This document shows, piece after piece, positions 47,939-56,687 of a DNA stretch of 64,000 nt (its first letter is position 1; the number at the start of each line of letters is the position of its first letter). Origin of the DNA: JAGDMJ01 sp963809695. GTDB lineage: Bacteria; Bacteroidota; Ignavibacteria; UBA10030; UBA6906. Both the position numbers and the translations under genes were made by a program. The stretch spans positions 434,001 to 498,000 of the forward strand of contig CAWEKI010000007.1 of NCBI GenBank assembly GCA_963809695.1. The letters are read 5' to 3'. Under the pieces are notes generated by a model that worked only from the letters and a program-made list of their open reading frames with translations, made no database searches and was not told where the DNA came from.

Positions 47939-48076
47939 TCAGTCGGTCGTCAACTCCTGCGCGAAAATATCATCAGGGTCTCCGCTTACAGGTCGGAGAC
48001 CTTTTTCTTTTTTGCTCGAAAGCAAAAGCGGGATTGCAGCCAACGCAATGATTGCAGCAACTTTCCAGAATTTCAT
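47939..48076 (-). CDS. Small single-helix membrane protein, 45 residues
   Basis: MKFWKVAAIIALAAIPLLLS is an N-terminal helix with short cytoplasmic start, followed by SKKEKGLRP and a conserved-looking acidic tail DPDDIFAQELTTD. GGAG seven bases upstream of the ATG (48076) supports translation. I recall similar short proteins ending in a DIFxxEL motif in related genomes but cannot verify this; no function is known. Confidence 0.6.
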   Translation of the reverse strand: MKFWKVAAIIALAAIPLLLSSKKEKGLRPVSGDPDDIFAQELTTD

Positions 48077-48374
48077 GGATGGCTCCGTTATCAGAAAGAG
48101 GAAGACTGTTGGAGGAGTATACGAAATTGGGGGCCCCCAGGCAGTGACACAACGCACATATATTAAAGACAAGGGTTCTGGCGTTGTGTTATAGTAATTT
48201 ATGAGCAAATCGGCTTGACTGCTTAAAAATACGGAAGATATGGGAAGTAAGCAAGCTCAGTCTTGAGGAAATTCGTGGGTAATCTTCTGCATTATATTAT
48301 AATTTCAGAGGCATTGCCTGCATACATGAGGAAGCCGTTGTGAGAACCTGGTAGATGTCTGATATCGCCTGTCG
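48077..48374. other. Intergenic region with a 9-bp inverted repeat
   Basis: ACACAACGC (48147-48155) and GCGTTGTGT (48181-48189) form an inverted repeat with a 25-nt spacer, and GGGGGCCCCC (48130-48139) is a palindrome. Both lie upstream of the small gene at 47939 and may be regulatory. An AT-rich stretch near 48285-48303 is unexplained. No gene seen. Confidence 0.4.
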
Positions 48375-50267
48375 TTACTTCACCAAGAGCATCGCTCGGG
48401 CCGAGATAAATGCTCCGGCGTTCAGGCGGTAAATATAGACGCCGCTGGAGAGACCGCTCCCATCGAAAGTGTCCTCATAACTCCCGGCCGCTCTTCGCTC
48501 ATTGACCAGCACGGCGACCTCCCGGCCCAGGAGATCATACACCACCAGCCGTACCTGACTGGCTACCGGCAATTGGCTACTGACGACAGTTTTCGGATTG
48601 AACGGGTTCGGATAATTCTGCTGGAGCGCGAACGATGCCGGTGCAATCGCCCCTTCTTGAACCGATACCGCGGCACCTGTAACCACGAAGTGATATGCGC
48701 TCAAGGGTGGAATGGAGTAGTTGATCACGTTATTGACGATCGATTCCACCGGCGTGTATGGATGCACAACCGGACTGCTCCGATCGAACCCGTAGACATC
48801 GGCACGCCGGAACTGACGCTCACCGGCAATAGATATGGTAGCATCGAGGGCATGGGAGAAATTCTTGTTCAGCACGATAATATGCAGGCGGGCAGGATCT
48901 GCACTTTCTGCGGCCGTATACACGGAACTGTTCACGTTATCCGATGGCTTCGCATGGACGCTTATATCGCCGAATGCCCCCTTCTTGCCATCGTAGTTGC
49001 GGTACAATTTGTAGCCGGAAAGGATATAGCCTTCTATCGCATCCCAGTGGGCTGCCAGATAGACCCCATATTTCCCGAAGAGTCCGAGAACATCCGCCAC
49101 AGCAAGTCCGCCGGAGATATGGTTTCGTCCTCCGTAATTGAACTCTGTGAATGAGAGCTTCGTCCCGGGCGAGTACGTTTTGATGGACGATTGCATGGAC
49201 GGAAGAAGCGCAATAGGACTGAACCACTGCCCGATCCAGCTCTCTTCCACATAACTGGAATCCCAGAGACTGCGTGGAGCGTTTATCCGGGCAGCGGCCG
49301 AGGCGGAATCCGCGTTGTCATTCAAGGCGACCGGCGTGTTCAAGTCCGGATACCAGTGAAGATCGATCACGTCGATCAGCCTCTTGCCGGAGGCCACGGA
49401 GGAGTCATGCGTTGCTGCGAGGAAAGCATTCACATACCTTCCGTACTTTTGATAGGTTGCCCAATCCGGCGCGTCCTGCAGGTTGAACATCTCGCTGAAT
49501 CCATAGGTCACGGCGCCGAAGATCTCCGCAGCCGGATCAACGCTCTTGACCGCCTTTGCTAGTGCGACATTCTTCGCAATCACTTCGGCAACGGTCGTGT
49601 GCGCCGGGTGCAGACGGGGATGGGAAAACGGCCAGAGCGCCGGCTCATTGTCCACCGCATACCCCCGGACACCATGGACACTGGCCGCGGTTCCGTAACG
49701 AGACACCAGAAAACTCACTTCTTCATCCACTGAGACCCAGGCGTCAGAGGTATCTGGATTAAGGGTGAACACGCCTCCCTTCGCAAAGCGCACTTGCCGC
49801 CACCGCGGCGACGGGGCCTGCTCGGACTGACTCACCGGCCCATCCTTGTCGCGGGACACATAGCCGGCAGCGGGGAGCGTGAGGACCGTGTAACACCCCA
49901 TCGCTACTGACGTGTCGTGGAAGGCGGTGAAAACAATCCCGGGAATATTTTCCTGCGACGGGGGAATGCCCATGGACCAGGTCAGAAAGTTGTCGTTGGA
50001 ACTCGATGCATCATAGTCACTCCCCATGTTTGACGCATTGTTCTCCCAGTTGTATCCCGTCAGCCTGTTCCCTCCCAGCCTTCGCGCGGTGATGTTCGCA
50101 TCCCAGTCGTTGGATTGGCCGTTGGAGCCATAGATCAACGGTGAAATGCGGAGCGTGTCTCTTCCGGGATCCACATCAAACGACACGGGAAGAGATTGGC
50201 CCAGTAGTGGAAGTGACCAAAAAAGCAGGAACTGGGCAGACATCAGCGAACGATGCGGAACAAGCAT
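48375..50267 (-). CDS. Secreted glycoside hydrolase family 44 endoglucanase with T9SS sorting domain
   Basis: A 630-residue enzyme likely to cut beta-1,4-glucans or xyloglucan outside the cell. ATG 50267 is chosen for its GGAGGAGGGG site. Signal peptide SLMSAQFLLFWSLPLLGQS. GH44 features: RLGGNRLTGYNWENNASNMG, the acid/base Glu in GYAVDNEPALW, the DVIDLHWYPD strand and the nucleophile Glu in SFTEFNYGGRNH. The last 85 residues are a type IX sorting domain (LQQNYPNPFNP, VYDLLGREVAVLVNE, GVYIYRLNAG). Confidence 0.88.
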   Translation of the reverse strand: MLVPHRSLMSAQFLLFWSLPLLGQSLPVSFDVDPGRDTLRISPLIYGSNGQSNDWDANITARRLGGNRLTGYNWENNASNMGSDYDASSSNDNFLTWSMGIPPSQENIPGIVFTAFHDTSVAMGCYTVLTLPAAGYVSRDKDGPVSQSEQAPSPRWRQVRFAKGGVFTLNPDTSDAWVSVDEEVSFLVSRYGTAASVHGVRGYAVDNEPALWPFSHPRLHPAHTTVAEVIAKNVALAKAVKSVDPAAEIFGAVTYGFSEMFNLQDAPDWATYQKYGRYVNAFLAATHDSSVASGKRLIDVIDLHWYPDLNTPVALNDNADSASAAARINAPRSLWDSSYVEESWIGQWFSPIALLPSMQSSIKTYSPGTKLSFTEFNYGGRNHISGGLAVADVLGLFGKYGVYLAAHWDAIEGYILSGYKLYRNYDGKKGAFGDISVHAKPSDNVNSSVYTAAESADPARLHIIVLNKNFSHALDATISIAGERQFRRADVYGFDRSSPVVHPYTPVESIVNNVINYSIPPLSAYHFVVTGAAVSVQEGAIAPASFALQQNYPNPFNPKTVVSSQLPVASQVRLVVYDLLGREVAVLVNERRAAGSYEDTFDGSGLSSGVYIYRLNAGAFISARAMLLVK

Positions 50268-50311
50268 GATACCCCTCCTCCATGTGCATTCCTCAGTGAG
50301 ATCCAGCACGA

Positions 50312-50340
50312 ACTTTACTATTCTCTTCCTTGTTCACCAA
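50312..50340 (-). promoter_or_regulatory. Candidate promoter of the GH44 gene
   Basis: TTGGTG (50340-50335) and TAAAGT (50317-50312) on the minus strand, 17-bp spacer, 45 bp before the ATG. A weaker match than the others. Confidence 0.35.
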
Positions 50341-50376
50341 GAGACGCTTTCAACCCATCTACTTCCGGAGAGACCA

Positions 50377-50712
50377 ATGAAAGAGCGCTTGACCATGGAA
50401 AACGCACTAGCAAAGCTCGCGCACGCCGGGGGAAGCGAATTTGTCACTCTCTTCCTGCACGGGTCACTTCAGGTGGAGGTGTACAAACCGAAACGCATCG
50501 ACCGCCAGCAACCCCACAGCCGGGACGAAATCTACGTCGTTATCTCAGGATCCGGTCACTTTGTCCTGGGCTCGGAGCGGCAGGCGTTCGCAGCTGGGGA
50601 GGTACTTTTTGTGCCCGCCGGGATCGTTCACCGGTTTGAAGAGTTCACCGATGACTTTGCGACATGGGTGTTCTTCTTCGGCCCGAATGGCGGTGAGAAA
50701 TCAGGGACTTAG
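50377..50712 (+). CDS. Cupin-domain protein
   Basis: A 111-residue single-cupin protein. Metal-ligand candidates lie in QPHSRDEIYVVISGSGHFVL and PAGIVHRFEEF. GGAG six bases upstream fits the ATG at 50377. Small cupins of this kind may be isomerases, dioxygenases or sugar sensors; nothing here decides. It diverges from the GH44 gene and its last 4 nt overlap the PP2C gene tail to tail. Confidence 0.75.
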   Translation: MKERLTMENALAKLAHAGGSEFVTLFLHGSLQVEVYKPKRIDRQQPHSRDEIYVVISGSGHFVLGSERQAFAAGEVLFVPAGIVHRFEEFTDDFATWVFFFGPNGGEKSGT

Positions 50713-51518
50713 CTCACGCCGCGGCGGAGGAGTCCATGAAGCCTTCCGCCGAGCGTCATTGACCTCTGGATTTGCACGACCTGTGCGGTCACGTTGTCCT
50801 CGCCTCCCCGGGAAACCGCCAGATCCACCAGTGCTTTGCAGGCATCCGGTGGTTGAAGCGAAACGGCAAGATTCTGAATCTCGGCATCAGACACCGCGTT
50901 CGAAAGCCCGTCAGTACACAACAGAAACGTCTCTGATTCCTCCAGCACAATTCCTTCGATGATATCGACCTTCACCTCTGGTTTGGCTCCAAGCGCCCGC
51001 GTGATCTGTGAGCGTTCGGGATGCAAGCTCGCCCCCTCTTTTCCCAGGAGTCCACGTCGCTGCATCTCCCCGACCACCGAATGATCCTCCGTCAGCTGCC
51101 TGATGGATGATCGGCGTATCCGGTACGCGCGGCTGTCCCCCACATGGGCAATGCATGCGTTGTCGTCGGAGACTGCAAGAGCTGTGCAGGTCGAACCCAT
51201 GATTGCCGGGGGGAACATTTGACGGCTTTCCCGGTAGATGGCTTCATTCGCCAGCTGGAATGCCTTTCGCAAGAGTTCAGGTACGCGGCCACCCGGAGTA
51301 CTCAGAAAGGAATCCCGGATCACCCGTACGGCGAGGCGGCTCGCGTCACCGCCTCCCCTGTGCCCCCCCATTCCGTCGGCAACGAGAAAGAGGCGCGCTC
51401 CCTGCCAATCTTCATCGTCTTTGCCTTCGGGGAACGCACCAAACGTGTCCTGGTTTTCCTTGCGGACCAGCCCGATATCCGAGTGTCCACCATACAGAAG
51501 TGTCGGTCGTGCACCCAT
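50709..51518 (-). CDS. PP2C-type serine/threonine phosphatase (PppA/Stp-like)
   Basis: A 269-residue soluble phosphatase; ATG 51518 is preferred over an upstream TTG at 51557. All PP2C metal motifs are present: GGHSDIGLVRKENQD (Asp24), ADGMGGH (Asp48), HVGDSRAYRI, CTDGLS, and GGEDNVTAQV. It is the last gene of the operon headed by the membrane kinase at 54056, and the usual arrangement is that such a phosphatase reverses that kinase's phosphorylations. In T6SS loci this is PppA, which switches secretion off. Confidence 0.93.
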   Translation of the reverse strand: MGARPTLLYGGHSDIGLVRKENQDTFGAFPEGKDDEDWQGARLFLVADGMGGHRGGGDASRLAVRVIRDSFLSTPGGRVPELLRKAFQLANEAIYRESRQMFPPAIMGSTCTALAVSDDNACIAHVGDSRAYRIRRSSIRQLTEDHSVVGEMQRRGLLGKEGASLHPERSQITRALGAKPEVKVDIIEGIVLEESETFLLCTDGLSNAVSDAEIQNLAVSLQPPDACKALVDLAVSRGGEDNVTAQVVQIQRSMTLGGRLHGLLRRGVS

Positions 51519-51563
51519 CTCAAACCCACATGTCAGATATCTGATATTGCCAGGCAACTTTTT

Positions 51564-52649
51564 TCATCGTATGAGAACCATTTTTCGCAACTGCACGAAG
51601 GACCCTGCTGTAAGACGATAGTAGTAGACACCACTGGCAAGCCCTGCTCCGTTGAACGAATCTTGATACGACCCTGCTTCTCTCTGCTCATTGACCAATG
51701 TGGCAATTTCCCGGCCCAATGCATCATAGACATTTAATCGCACAAAACTGGCTACTGGCAACTGACTTCTGACCACTGTTGTTGGATTAAACGGGTTCGG
51801 ATAATTCTGGGCAAGTGCGAAGTTTCTCGGAACCGGACCGCCCGCTTCCTCCACCGTGGTCAGCGACGTAGAGAAGCTCCATACCTGCGACCACCCGCTG
51901 GTGCCACCGGAATCCGATCCACTGACCTTCCAAAAATATTGTGTGTTGTTTGCCAGGACTCCTTCAGGAATCGTATAGGTGGTGTCCGAGAGAGAATCCT
52001 GTTGAAGAAGAATCGAACCAAACGACTGGCTTGTCGATACTTCCAGGGTCCATTGCGGGCCCTGGATGCCGCTCCACTCAAGGGTGGTAGAGGTAGGAAC
52101 CGCGGAGCTCCCGTTTGCCGGAAGAACCAGAGAGGGCGCCGGAGGCGGGCCGACGCGTATAGAGAGATCGGGCGCCCAGTTCCAACCCGAAGTCGCTTTG
52201 CCGTTGGCATACATGGTTACGGTGCCCGGGCTGTTCGAAACATACGTGAATTCGACGGCATAGGGTGTTGTGATCGGAGAAACGTGTGTCAATTCCTGAT
52301 TGAGCACTTGCAGCAGCGTGGAGCTCGAACTCAGGGTCCCGCTACTGACAGCGACATCGCAACCCCCACCACTTGTGGAAGCCCCGGTTAGGGAGATTGT
52401 GTAGGTGCCGGGTGTGCCGACTGGCAGCACTGCTGGGCCGCTTAATGACACGTGGATGTTCGTGTTCGGGCTCGTGCCATGGCAGCCTCCGCCGCCGCTC
52501 ACTTTGGCCCCGCATCCGGCCGTGAGGCTGTTTTTTCTTGTCTGCCCCGTGATGCCCGTGGAAAACGCATACGCGAGGTAGCAGGCAGAAACAAGCAAGA
52601 ACACGGAGCCAAGAGCGACAGCAGCACTTTTCACCAGGGACCTTTTCAT
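51564..52649 (-). CDS. Secreted choice-of-anchor V domain protein with T9SS sorting domain
   Basis: A 361-residue exported protein. Signal peptide VALGSVFLLVSACYLAYA, then FSTGITGQTRKNSLTAGCGA and GGGGCHGT, the Cys/His-rich opening of the choice-of-anchor V domain (residues about 30-165). A fibronectin-III/Ig-like domain follows (PAPSLVLPANGSSAVPTSTT, QYFWKVSGSDSGGTSGWSQV), then a type IX sorting domain (AQNYPNPFNP, VYDALGREIATLVNE, GVYYYRLTAG). Function unknown. It is placed inside the kinase-phosphatase operon, 28 bp after the barrel protein gene and 45 bp before the phosphatase. Confidence 0.78.
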   Translation of the reverse strand: MKRSLVKSAAVALGSVFLLVSACYLAYAFSTGITGQTRKNSLTAGCGAKVSGGGGCHGTSPNTNIHVSLSGPAVLPVGTPGTYTISLTGASTSGGGCDVAVSSGTLSSSSTLLQVLNQELTHVSPITTPYAVEFTYVSNSPGTVTMYANGKATSGWNWAPDLSIRVGPPPAPSLVLPANGSSAVPTSTTLEWSGIQGPQWTLEVSTSQSFGSILLQQDSLSDTTYTIPEGVLANNTQYFWKVSGSDSGGTSGWSQVWSFSTSLTTVEEAGGPVPRNFALAQNYPNPFNPTTVVRSQLPVASFVRLNVYDALGREIATLVNEQREAGSYQDSFNGAGLASGVYYYRLTAGSFVQLRKMVLIR

Positions 52650-52677
52650 GACATTTGCCTTCCTCCTTACTGTCTTT

Positions 52678-54012
52678 TCAAAAATCCATGCTCATTCCCA
52701 AAGTGGGTGCTACTGACGCGCGCAGACCGGCCTGATTGAGAGGAACAAGCATGTTCGCAAGCACAATGAACCCCTGCCACGGGGAATACTTCATACCCAC
52801 AGAGAGATTGTACAGGTTGTCATTCTCGCTCTCGGGAATATTGCTGAGCAAGACCGTACGGGTAACCTGACCGCCATTATTCCCGGCCTCGACGATTGTG
52901 ACAGACCCGGGGGAGAGCTTAATTGCCTCGCTCGGGTTCACGTCGAAGGTTCCAAGGAAATCTGCCGCGAATGTCAATCCCGGGAGCATCCGGTGGTCAA
53001 ATCCACCCCGTAGGACAACCCGATCGCTCTGAAAATCCGCCTTCCTCAGTTCATACCCGAGATTGAGATGCGGAGTAAAGTCCGCTATCTTCTTTGAAAC
53101 CAGCAGAGCCAGGACGGCATCCGTTTTTCCGCTTCCCAGGAAATCTTCCTCTCTGCCGGTGGGAATCCTGACATCCGCCAATGCGCCGACATCCAGACCG
53201 CCACCCCTGAGGAAACAGTATTTCAGGCGAAGGACGATATCGCCGATCCCCGTAGCGCTTTCATCATAGGGCACGTCGGTCACCAGAATCGGATTGTCAG
53301 CTGTCCCTCCAAAGAAGTGGGAGGCACGTCCGGTATTTGCGTACGTAAAACTGTTGATGGTGGCAATGGCGTCTCCACTCATATGTGTATGGATGAGGGG
53401 AACAGCAATGCCAAGGTCGAGGTTCTTTGTGATGCCCCAGGCTCCATAAAAGGCGAAGATCTCGGCAGTTAGATTCAATCCCATTGTCACATCAATGACA
53501 TCCGCTTCGGTCGACCCTTCTGCATCGGCCCCGCCCAGAATACCGTCGCCGTTCGCATCCTCGTGGGTAAACGTAAACCGCATATCGTTTGTCGCAACCC
53601 CCCTGACCCTGCTCATGTCCAGATACGTGGCATTGAATCCGACGTTGATCCTCCCCTTTCCTATCGTCGTTGCTCTGTCCGCAAATACGGGCCCCGCCCC
53701 TTCCTGGATAGTGACGAGTTGGCCCCCCGAGAAGTCGAAAGTCACCCCTGGCGTTGTGGAGCTCAGTGGAAACGACGAGATGTTGCTGACGATGAGGCCA
53801 TTCAGCGCGGGAACAAGCGTGCTCTCGGCTTGAGCGGCGGCGGGCACAAAATGGTTCTTATGTTCGCCGGGACTGAGATTCAATCGATCGAGAAGAATAG
53901 TCTGAAACACCTTGTTGAACACTGTGTTGAGCTGTGCTTGTGCAGTGTCTCCGGGGTAGAGAACCCAAAGAGCAGCTGCCAGAACAGGGAGAGAGAATCG
54001 GTGCGCTTGCAT
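52678..54012 (-). CDS. Outer-membrane beta-barrel protein, function unknown
   Basis: A 444-residue exported protein; ATG 54012 is chosen for its GGAGG site. Signal peptide FSLPVLAAALWVLYPGDTAQ. The body alternates hydrophobic and polar residues with YGAWGITKNLDLGIAVPLIH, ATGIGDIVLRLKYCFL, and DVGALADVRIPTGREEDFLG, the pattern of the MetA-pathway/FadL-like transporter barrels. It ends with Phe (LGMSMDF), as BamA substrates do. HEDANGDGILGG is a calcium-binding-type loop. Second gene in the kinase operon, 43 bp after the kinase. Confidence 0.75.
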   Translation of the reverse strand: MQAHRFSLPVLAAALWVLYPGDTAQAQLNTVFNKVFQTILLDRLNLSPGEHKNHFVPAAAQAESTLVPALNGLIVSNISSFPLSSTTPGVTFDFSGGQLVTIQEGAGPVFADRATTIGKGRINVGFNATYLDMSRVRGVATNDMRFTFTHEDANGDGILGGADAEGSTEADVIDVTMGLNLTAEIFAFYGAWGITKNLDLGIAVPLIHTHMSGDAIATINSFTYANTGRASHFFGGTADNPILVTDVPYDESATGIGDIVLRLKYCFLRGGGLDVGALADVRIPTGREEDFLGSGKTDAVLALLVSKKIADFTPHLNLGYELRKADFQSDRVVLRGGFDHRMLPGLTFAADFLGTFDVNPSEAIKLSPGSVTIVEAGNNGGQVTRTVLLSNIPESENDNLYNLSVGMKYSPWQGFIVLANMLVPLNQAGLRASVAPTLGMSMDF

Positions 54013-54055
54013 GAGGAGGCCTCCTAGCGACACGTGAGCGTTGTGAATTGGGACG

Positions 54056-56314
54056 TTACCTATTCTTGAATTGGTGGGACACGACCTCCCATTTGCCGTT
54101 CGCATAATGGAGACCGATGTTCATATCTCCTTCAAGCTTTCGCCGTTCTCCGTCAAGCTTGTTCTCATATGAGATTGTCAGGCTAAATCCAATCTGTGCA
54201 TTTTCGCTGTCGTTCTGGAGGTTTCCGGCATCTGTCGTGACCTGAACGTTTTCCGCAATGTCAAAAAAGGTAGACCAGGTTGACTGTTCATGTTTGTTGA
54301 GCAGCAAAAGACTCGAGAGCCCCGCAAGATCTTCTTTTTCGAAGCTGGATTTGCATTTCTCCACGATTCCCCCCATATCTGGCGGAGAGATTTCCTTTTT
54401 CACCGTTTCGGTCTTCACGGGTTCTGTGCGTTCCGAAACGTTCTTCTCGGCCTTTTTTGTGCCCGGCTCGGCATGGGCAAGCGCACTTTGAGCCGTAAGG
54501 CGCTCTGCTGCACGCGCAAAGAGCGTCTTGGCCTGCTGGAATGATCCCCGGGCACTTTCAAGGTCGTTCTGATCAAATTGACGCTGCCCCCTTTGCTCAA
54601 AGTCAAGGGCCTGCCGGTAGTCCGGGTCGGCCTTCCTCTCACTCTCTGTCCCGCTGATTCGGTCTTTGGTGGTGCGCAATTCTTCATACAAGCTCTCCAC
54701 CGATCCCCGCATTTCGGCGAGTGTTTGGTCGTACGGAACAAAATCGTTGATGTCCAGGCTGGTTTCCAATCCGGGGCGGATCTTGATTGCTTTCGCTTTC
54801 CCCCGCATCACAGTCTTGAACTGATTGGTGGCAACCCGGATTGATGGCGACTCACCTTCGGTGGCAGGGGGATAGTCTTCAATCACCGCCCGTCCTCGAG
54901 AGTCGGTCCGGGCCGCGTATTCTCTTCCTGATCGGCCCACCAAGGTGATGATGGCAGATGGGACCGGATTGCCACTCCGATCATGGAGGACAACCGTTAA
55001 GTGCGAGACTTCGGCCGTTTCCGTGCTCTCGCTGGGGCGAGGCGGTACCAGCCTGTTCAGGACCACAACCAGGGTATCCTGAGGCAAGGCCACCGTCTGC
55101 TCCGCCTGAGCAAAGCCATCGGCTTCGACAACGATTTGAAAGCGTGACTCGGGCTTCGCCCGGTATGCGAATCGCGATTCGCCTGAGGGGTCGCTACTTG
55201 TGGAGATCTGTCCACTCTGGAATTGGTTAGTGAGGGCATCGGCAAGCTCAACGGACTCCTCGGGGGAATCCTTGGCGCGCCCAATAAGAATGGCGGCACG
55301 CGGCACGGGTTCCCCCGATTGATCCCGGACAAAGATGGTCACATTCCCCCCTGCGGGAGCGCGCGAAGCAGGGAGAAACCGGGGGACCAGCAGGTATGCA
55401 AGCACGGCGAATGCCAAAACAAAGAGGCCAATGGCGAACTTCTTGACCGGAAACTCCGTTCGCCGGCCCTGAGTGGAAGTTGCAGACGTTGTGCAGTTCT
55501 CCAGCGCCTCCGCCATAGCCGCGGCGCTCCGAAAACGCTTTGCCGGGTCCTTGTGTATCGCCTTCATGACCAGGCGGACGATGTCGTCAGGAAGATTCGG
55601 ACGGAGCTTTTCAGGGGACGGGATGTTCCCTTCGACAATAGCCTGCCTGATCCTGAAATCCGAGGCTGTATCGGCAAAAGGGATCTTGCCGGTCAGCGCC
55701 TCGTACATCGTCATGCCAAGAGAGTAGATATCTCCCCGGAAATCCACGTTGGCGAGACTGTCCAGCTGCTCGGGGGGAGAGTAGTAGAGTGTCCCGCCTG
55801 CCAGAATGGTGCTGGCATTCGGCGACGGGTCCAAGCGCTTGGCCAGGCCGAAGTCCGTAATCTTGACCACGTCCTGGTCAGTAAGCATGATGTTGCTGGG
55901 CTTAATATCCCGGTGGATGATGCCTTCGGTGTGTGCGTGTTCGAGGGCATTAAGGCACTGCAGGAAAATCTTCTTGAAGCGGCCAAGTGGGAGCGCCCCG
56001 CCTTCCTTGATGATGTCGGAAAGGTTCTTTCCCTTGACAAACTCCATGACAATGCATAGACCTAACTGGCTCTCGCGGAGGGTATAGACGCCGACAATGT
56101 TGGGGTGTTGCAGCCGGCCAAGCGATCTGGCCTCTTCCTGAAACCTTTTGAGCAATCTCCCTTCAGGATCCAGGCGCGCGTCCATCATTTTGACCGCGAC
56201 ATCCTTGTCCAGCATCAGGTCTCTGGCCTGGTAGACGATCCCCATGCCTCCCCTGCCAACGACATCCAGGATCTGATACGAGTCGATCGTTCGCCCGATG
56301 ATATTCGATTCCAT
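54056..56314 (-). CDS. Membrane serine/threonine kinase with extracytoplasmic domains (PpkA-like)
   Basis: A 752-residue receptor-like kinase. Residues 12-275: Hanks kinase with GRGGMGIVY, Lys42 in VAVKMM, HRDIKPSN with Asp136, DFG 154-156, SPPEQL. Residues 293-312: one membrane helix. Outside: two carboxypeptidase-regulatory/Ig-like repeats (NVTIFVRDQSGEPVPRAAIL; LTVVLHDRSGNPVPSAIITL), a charged helical stretch (about 535-640) and a C-terminal NTF2-like domain (NIGLHYANGKWEVVSHQFKN). It heads the operon with a barrel protein, a T9SS cargo and a PP2C phosphatase, and diverges from the FHA-Tss genes; the natural inference is the T6SS-activating kinase PpkA, whose phospho-target is the FHA protein. 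Confidence 0.9.
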   Translation of the reverse strand: MESNIIGRTIDSYQILDVVGRGGMGIVYQARDLMLDKDVAVKMMDARLDPEGRLLKRFQEEARSLGRLQHPNIVGVYTLRESQLGLCIVMEFVKGKNLSDIIKEGGALPLGRFKKIFLQCLNALEHAHTEGIIHRDIKPSNIMLTDQDVVKITDFGLAKRLDPSPNASTILAGGTLYYSPPEQLDSLANVDFRGDIYSLGMTMYEALTGKIPFADTASDFRIRQAIVEGNIPSPEKLRPNLPDDIVRLVMKAIHKDPAKRFRSAAAMAEALENCTTSATSTQGRRTEFPVKKFAIGLFVLAFAVLAYLLVPRFLPASRAPAGGNVTIFVRDQSGEPVPRAAILIGRAKDSPEESVELADALTNQFQSGQISTSSDPSGESRFAYRAKPESRFQIVVEADGFAQAEQTVALPQDTLVVVLNRLVPPRPSESTETAEVSHLTVVLHDRSGNPVPSAIITLVGRSGREYAARTDSRGRAVIEDYPPATEGESPSIRVATNQFKTVMRGKAKAIKIRPGLETSLDINDFVPYDQTLAEMRGSVESLYEELRTTKDRISGTESERKADPDYRQALDFEQRGQRQFDQNDLESARGSFQQAKTLFARAAERLTAQSALAHAEPGTKKAEKNVSERTEPVKTETVKKEISPPDMGGIVEKCKSSFEKEDLAGLSSLLLLNKHEQSTWSTFFDIAENVQVTTDAGNLQNDSENAQIGFSLTISYENKLDGERRKLEGDMNIGLHYANGKWEVVSHQFKNR

Positions 56315-56687
56315 GGGTCAGAAGAGGTTCGTGCAGCCAGCAACGAAATGATGGTATTACGCACTCAACACGGGAGGCAGTGGACTAGTTCCTAGGCTTC
56401 GGGAACCTTCCTGATACAACCACTGTTCAGGGAAAGTCGTGCCGTTGGCGCTTTGAGCGGTGCACGGATTCAACGTCGTCCCTGGGTACTGTTCTTCCAC
56501 ATCTTTGTGCTTTCTCTATGCCGACGGGCCACCGAGCTCCCATTCGTCCCCAGCGTCCCGACACCAGGATCGGAAGAGTGCCCCATCACTTCACTCTTCT
56601 TTTCACACGTCGCTATCTCACAAAATATGCACTGATTCAATCTGCGGCAGAACAAGCCTCACTCCACCATTCAATGTTGAGCGCTGA
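56315..56687. promoter_or_regulatory. Divergent promoter region between the kinase and T6SS operons
   Basis: A 373-bp gap that must contain the start signals of both operons. I found no clean TTGnnn-N17-TAnnnT match in either direction and no SD before the FHA start, suggesting an activator-dependent or alternative-sigma promoter. No small gene was recognised. Confidence 0.4.
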
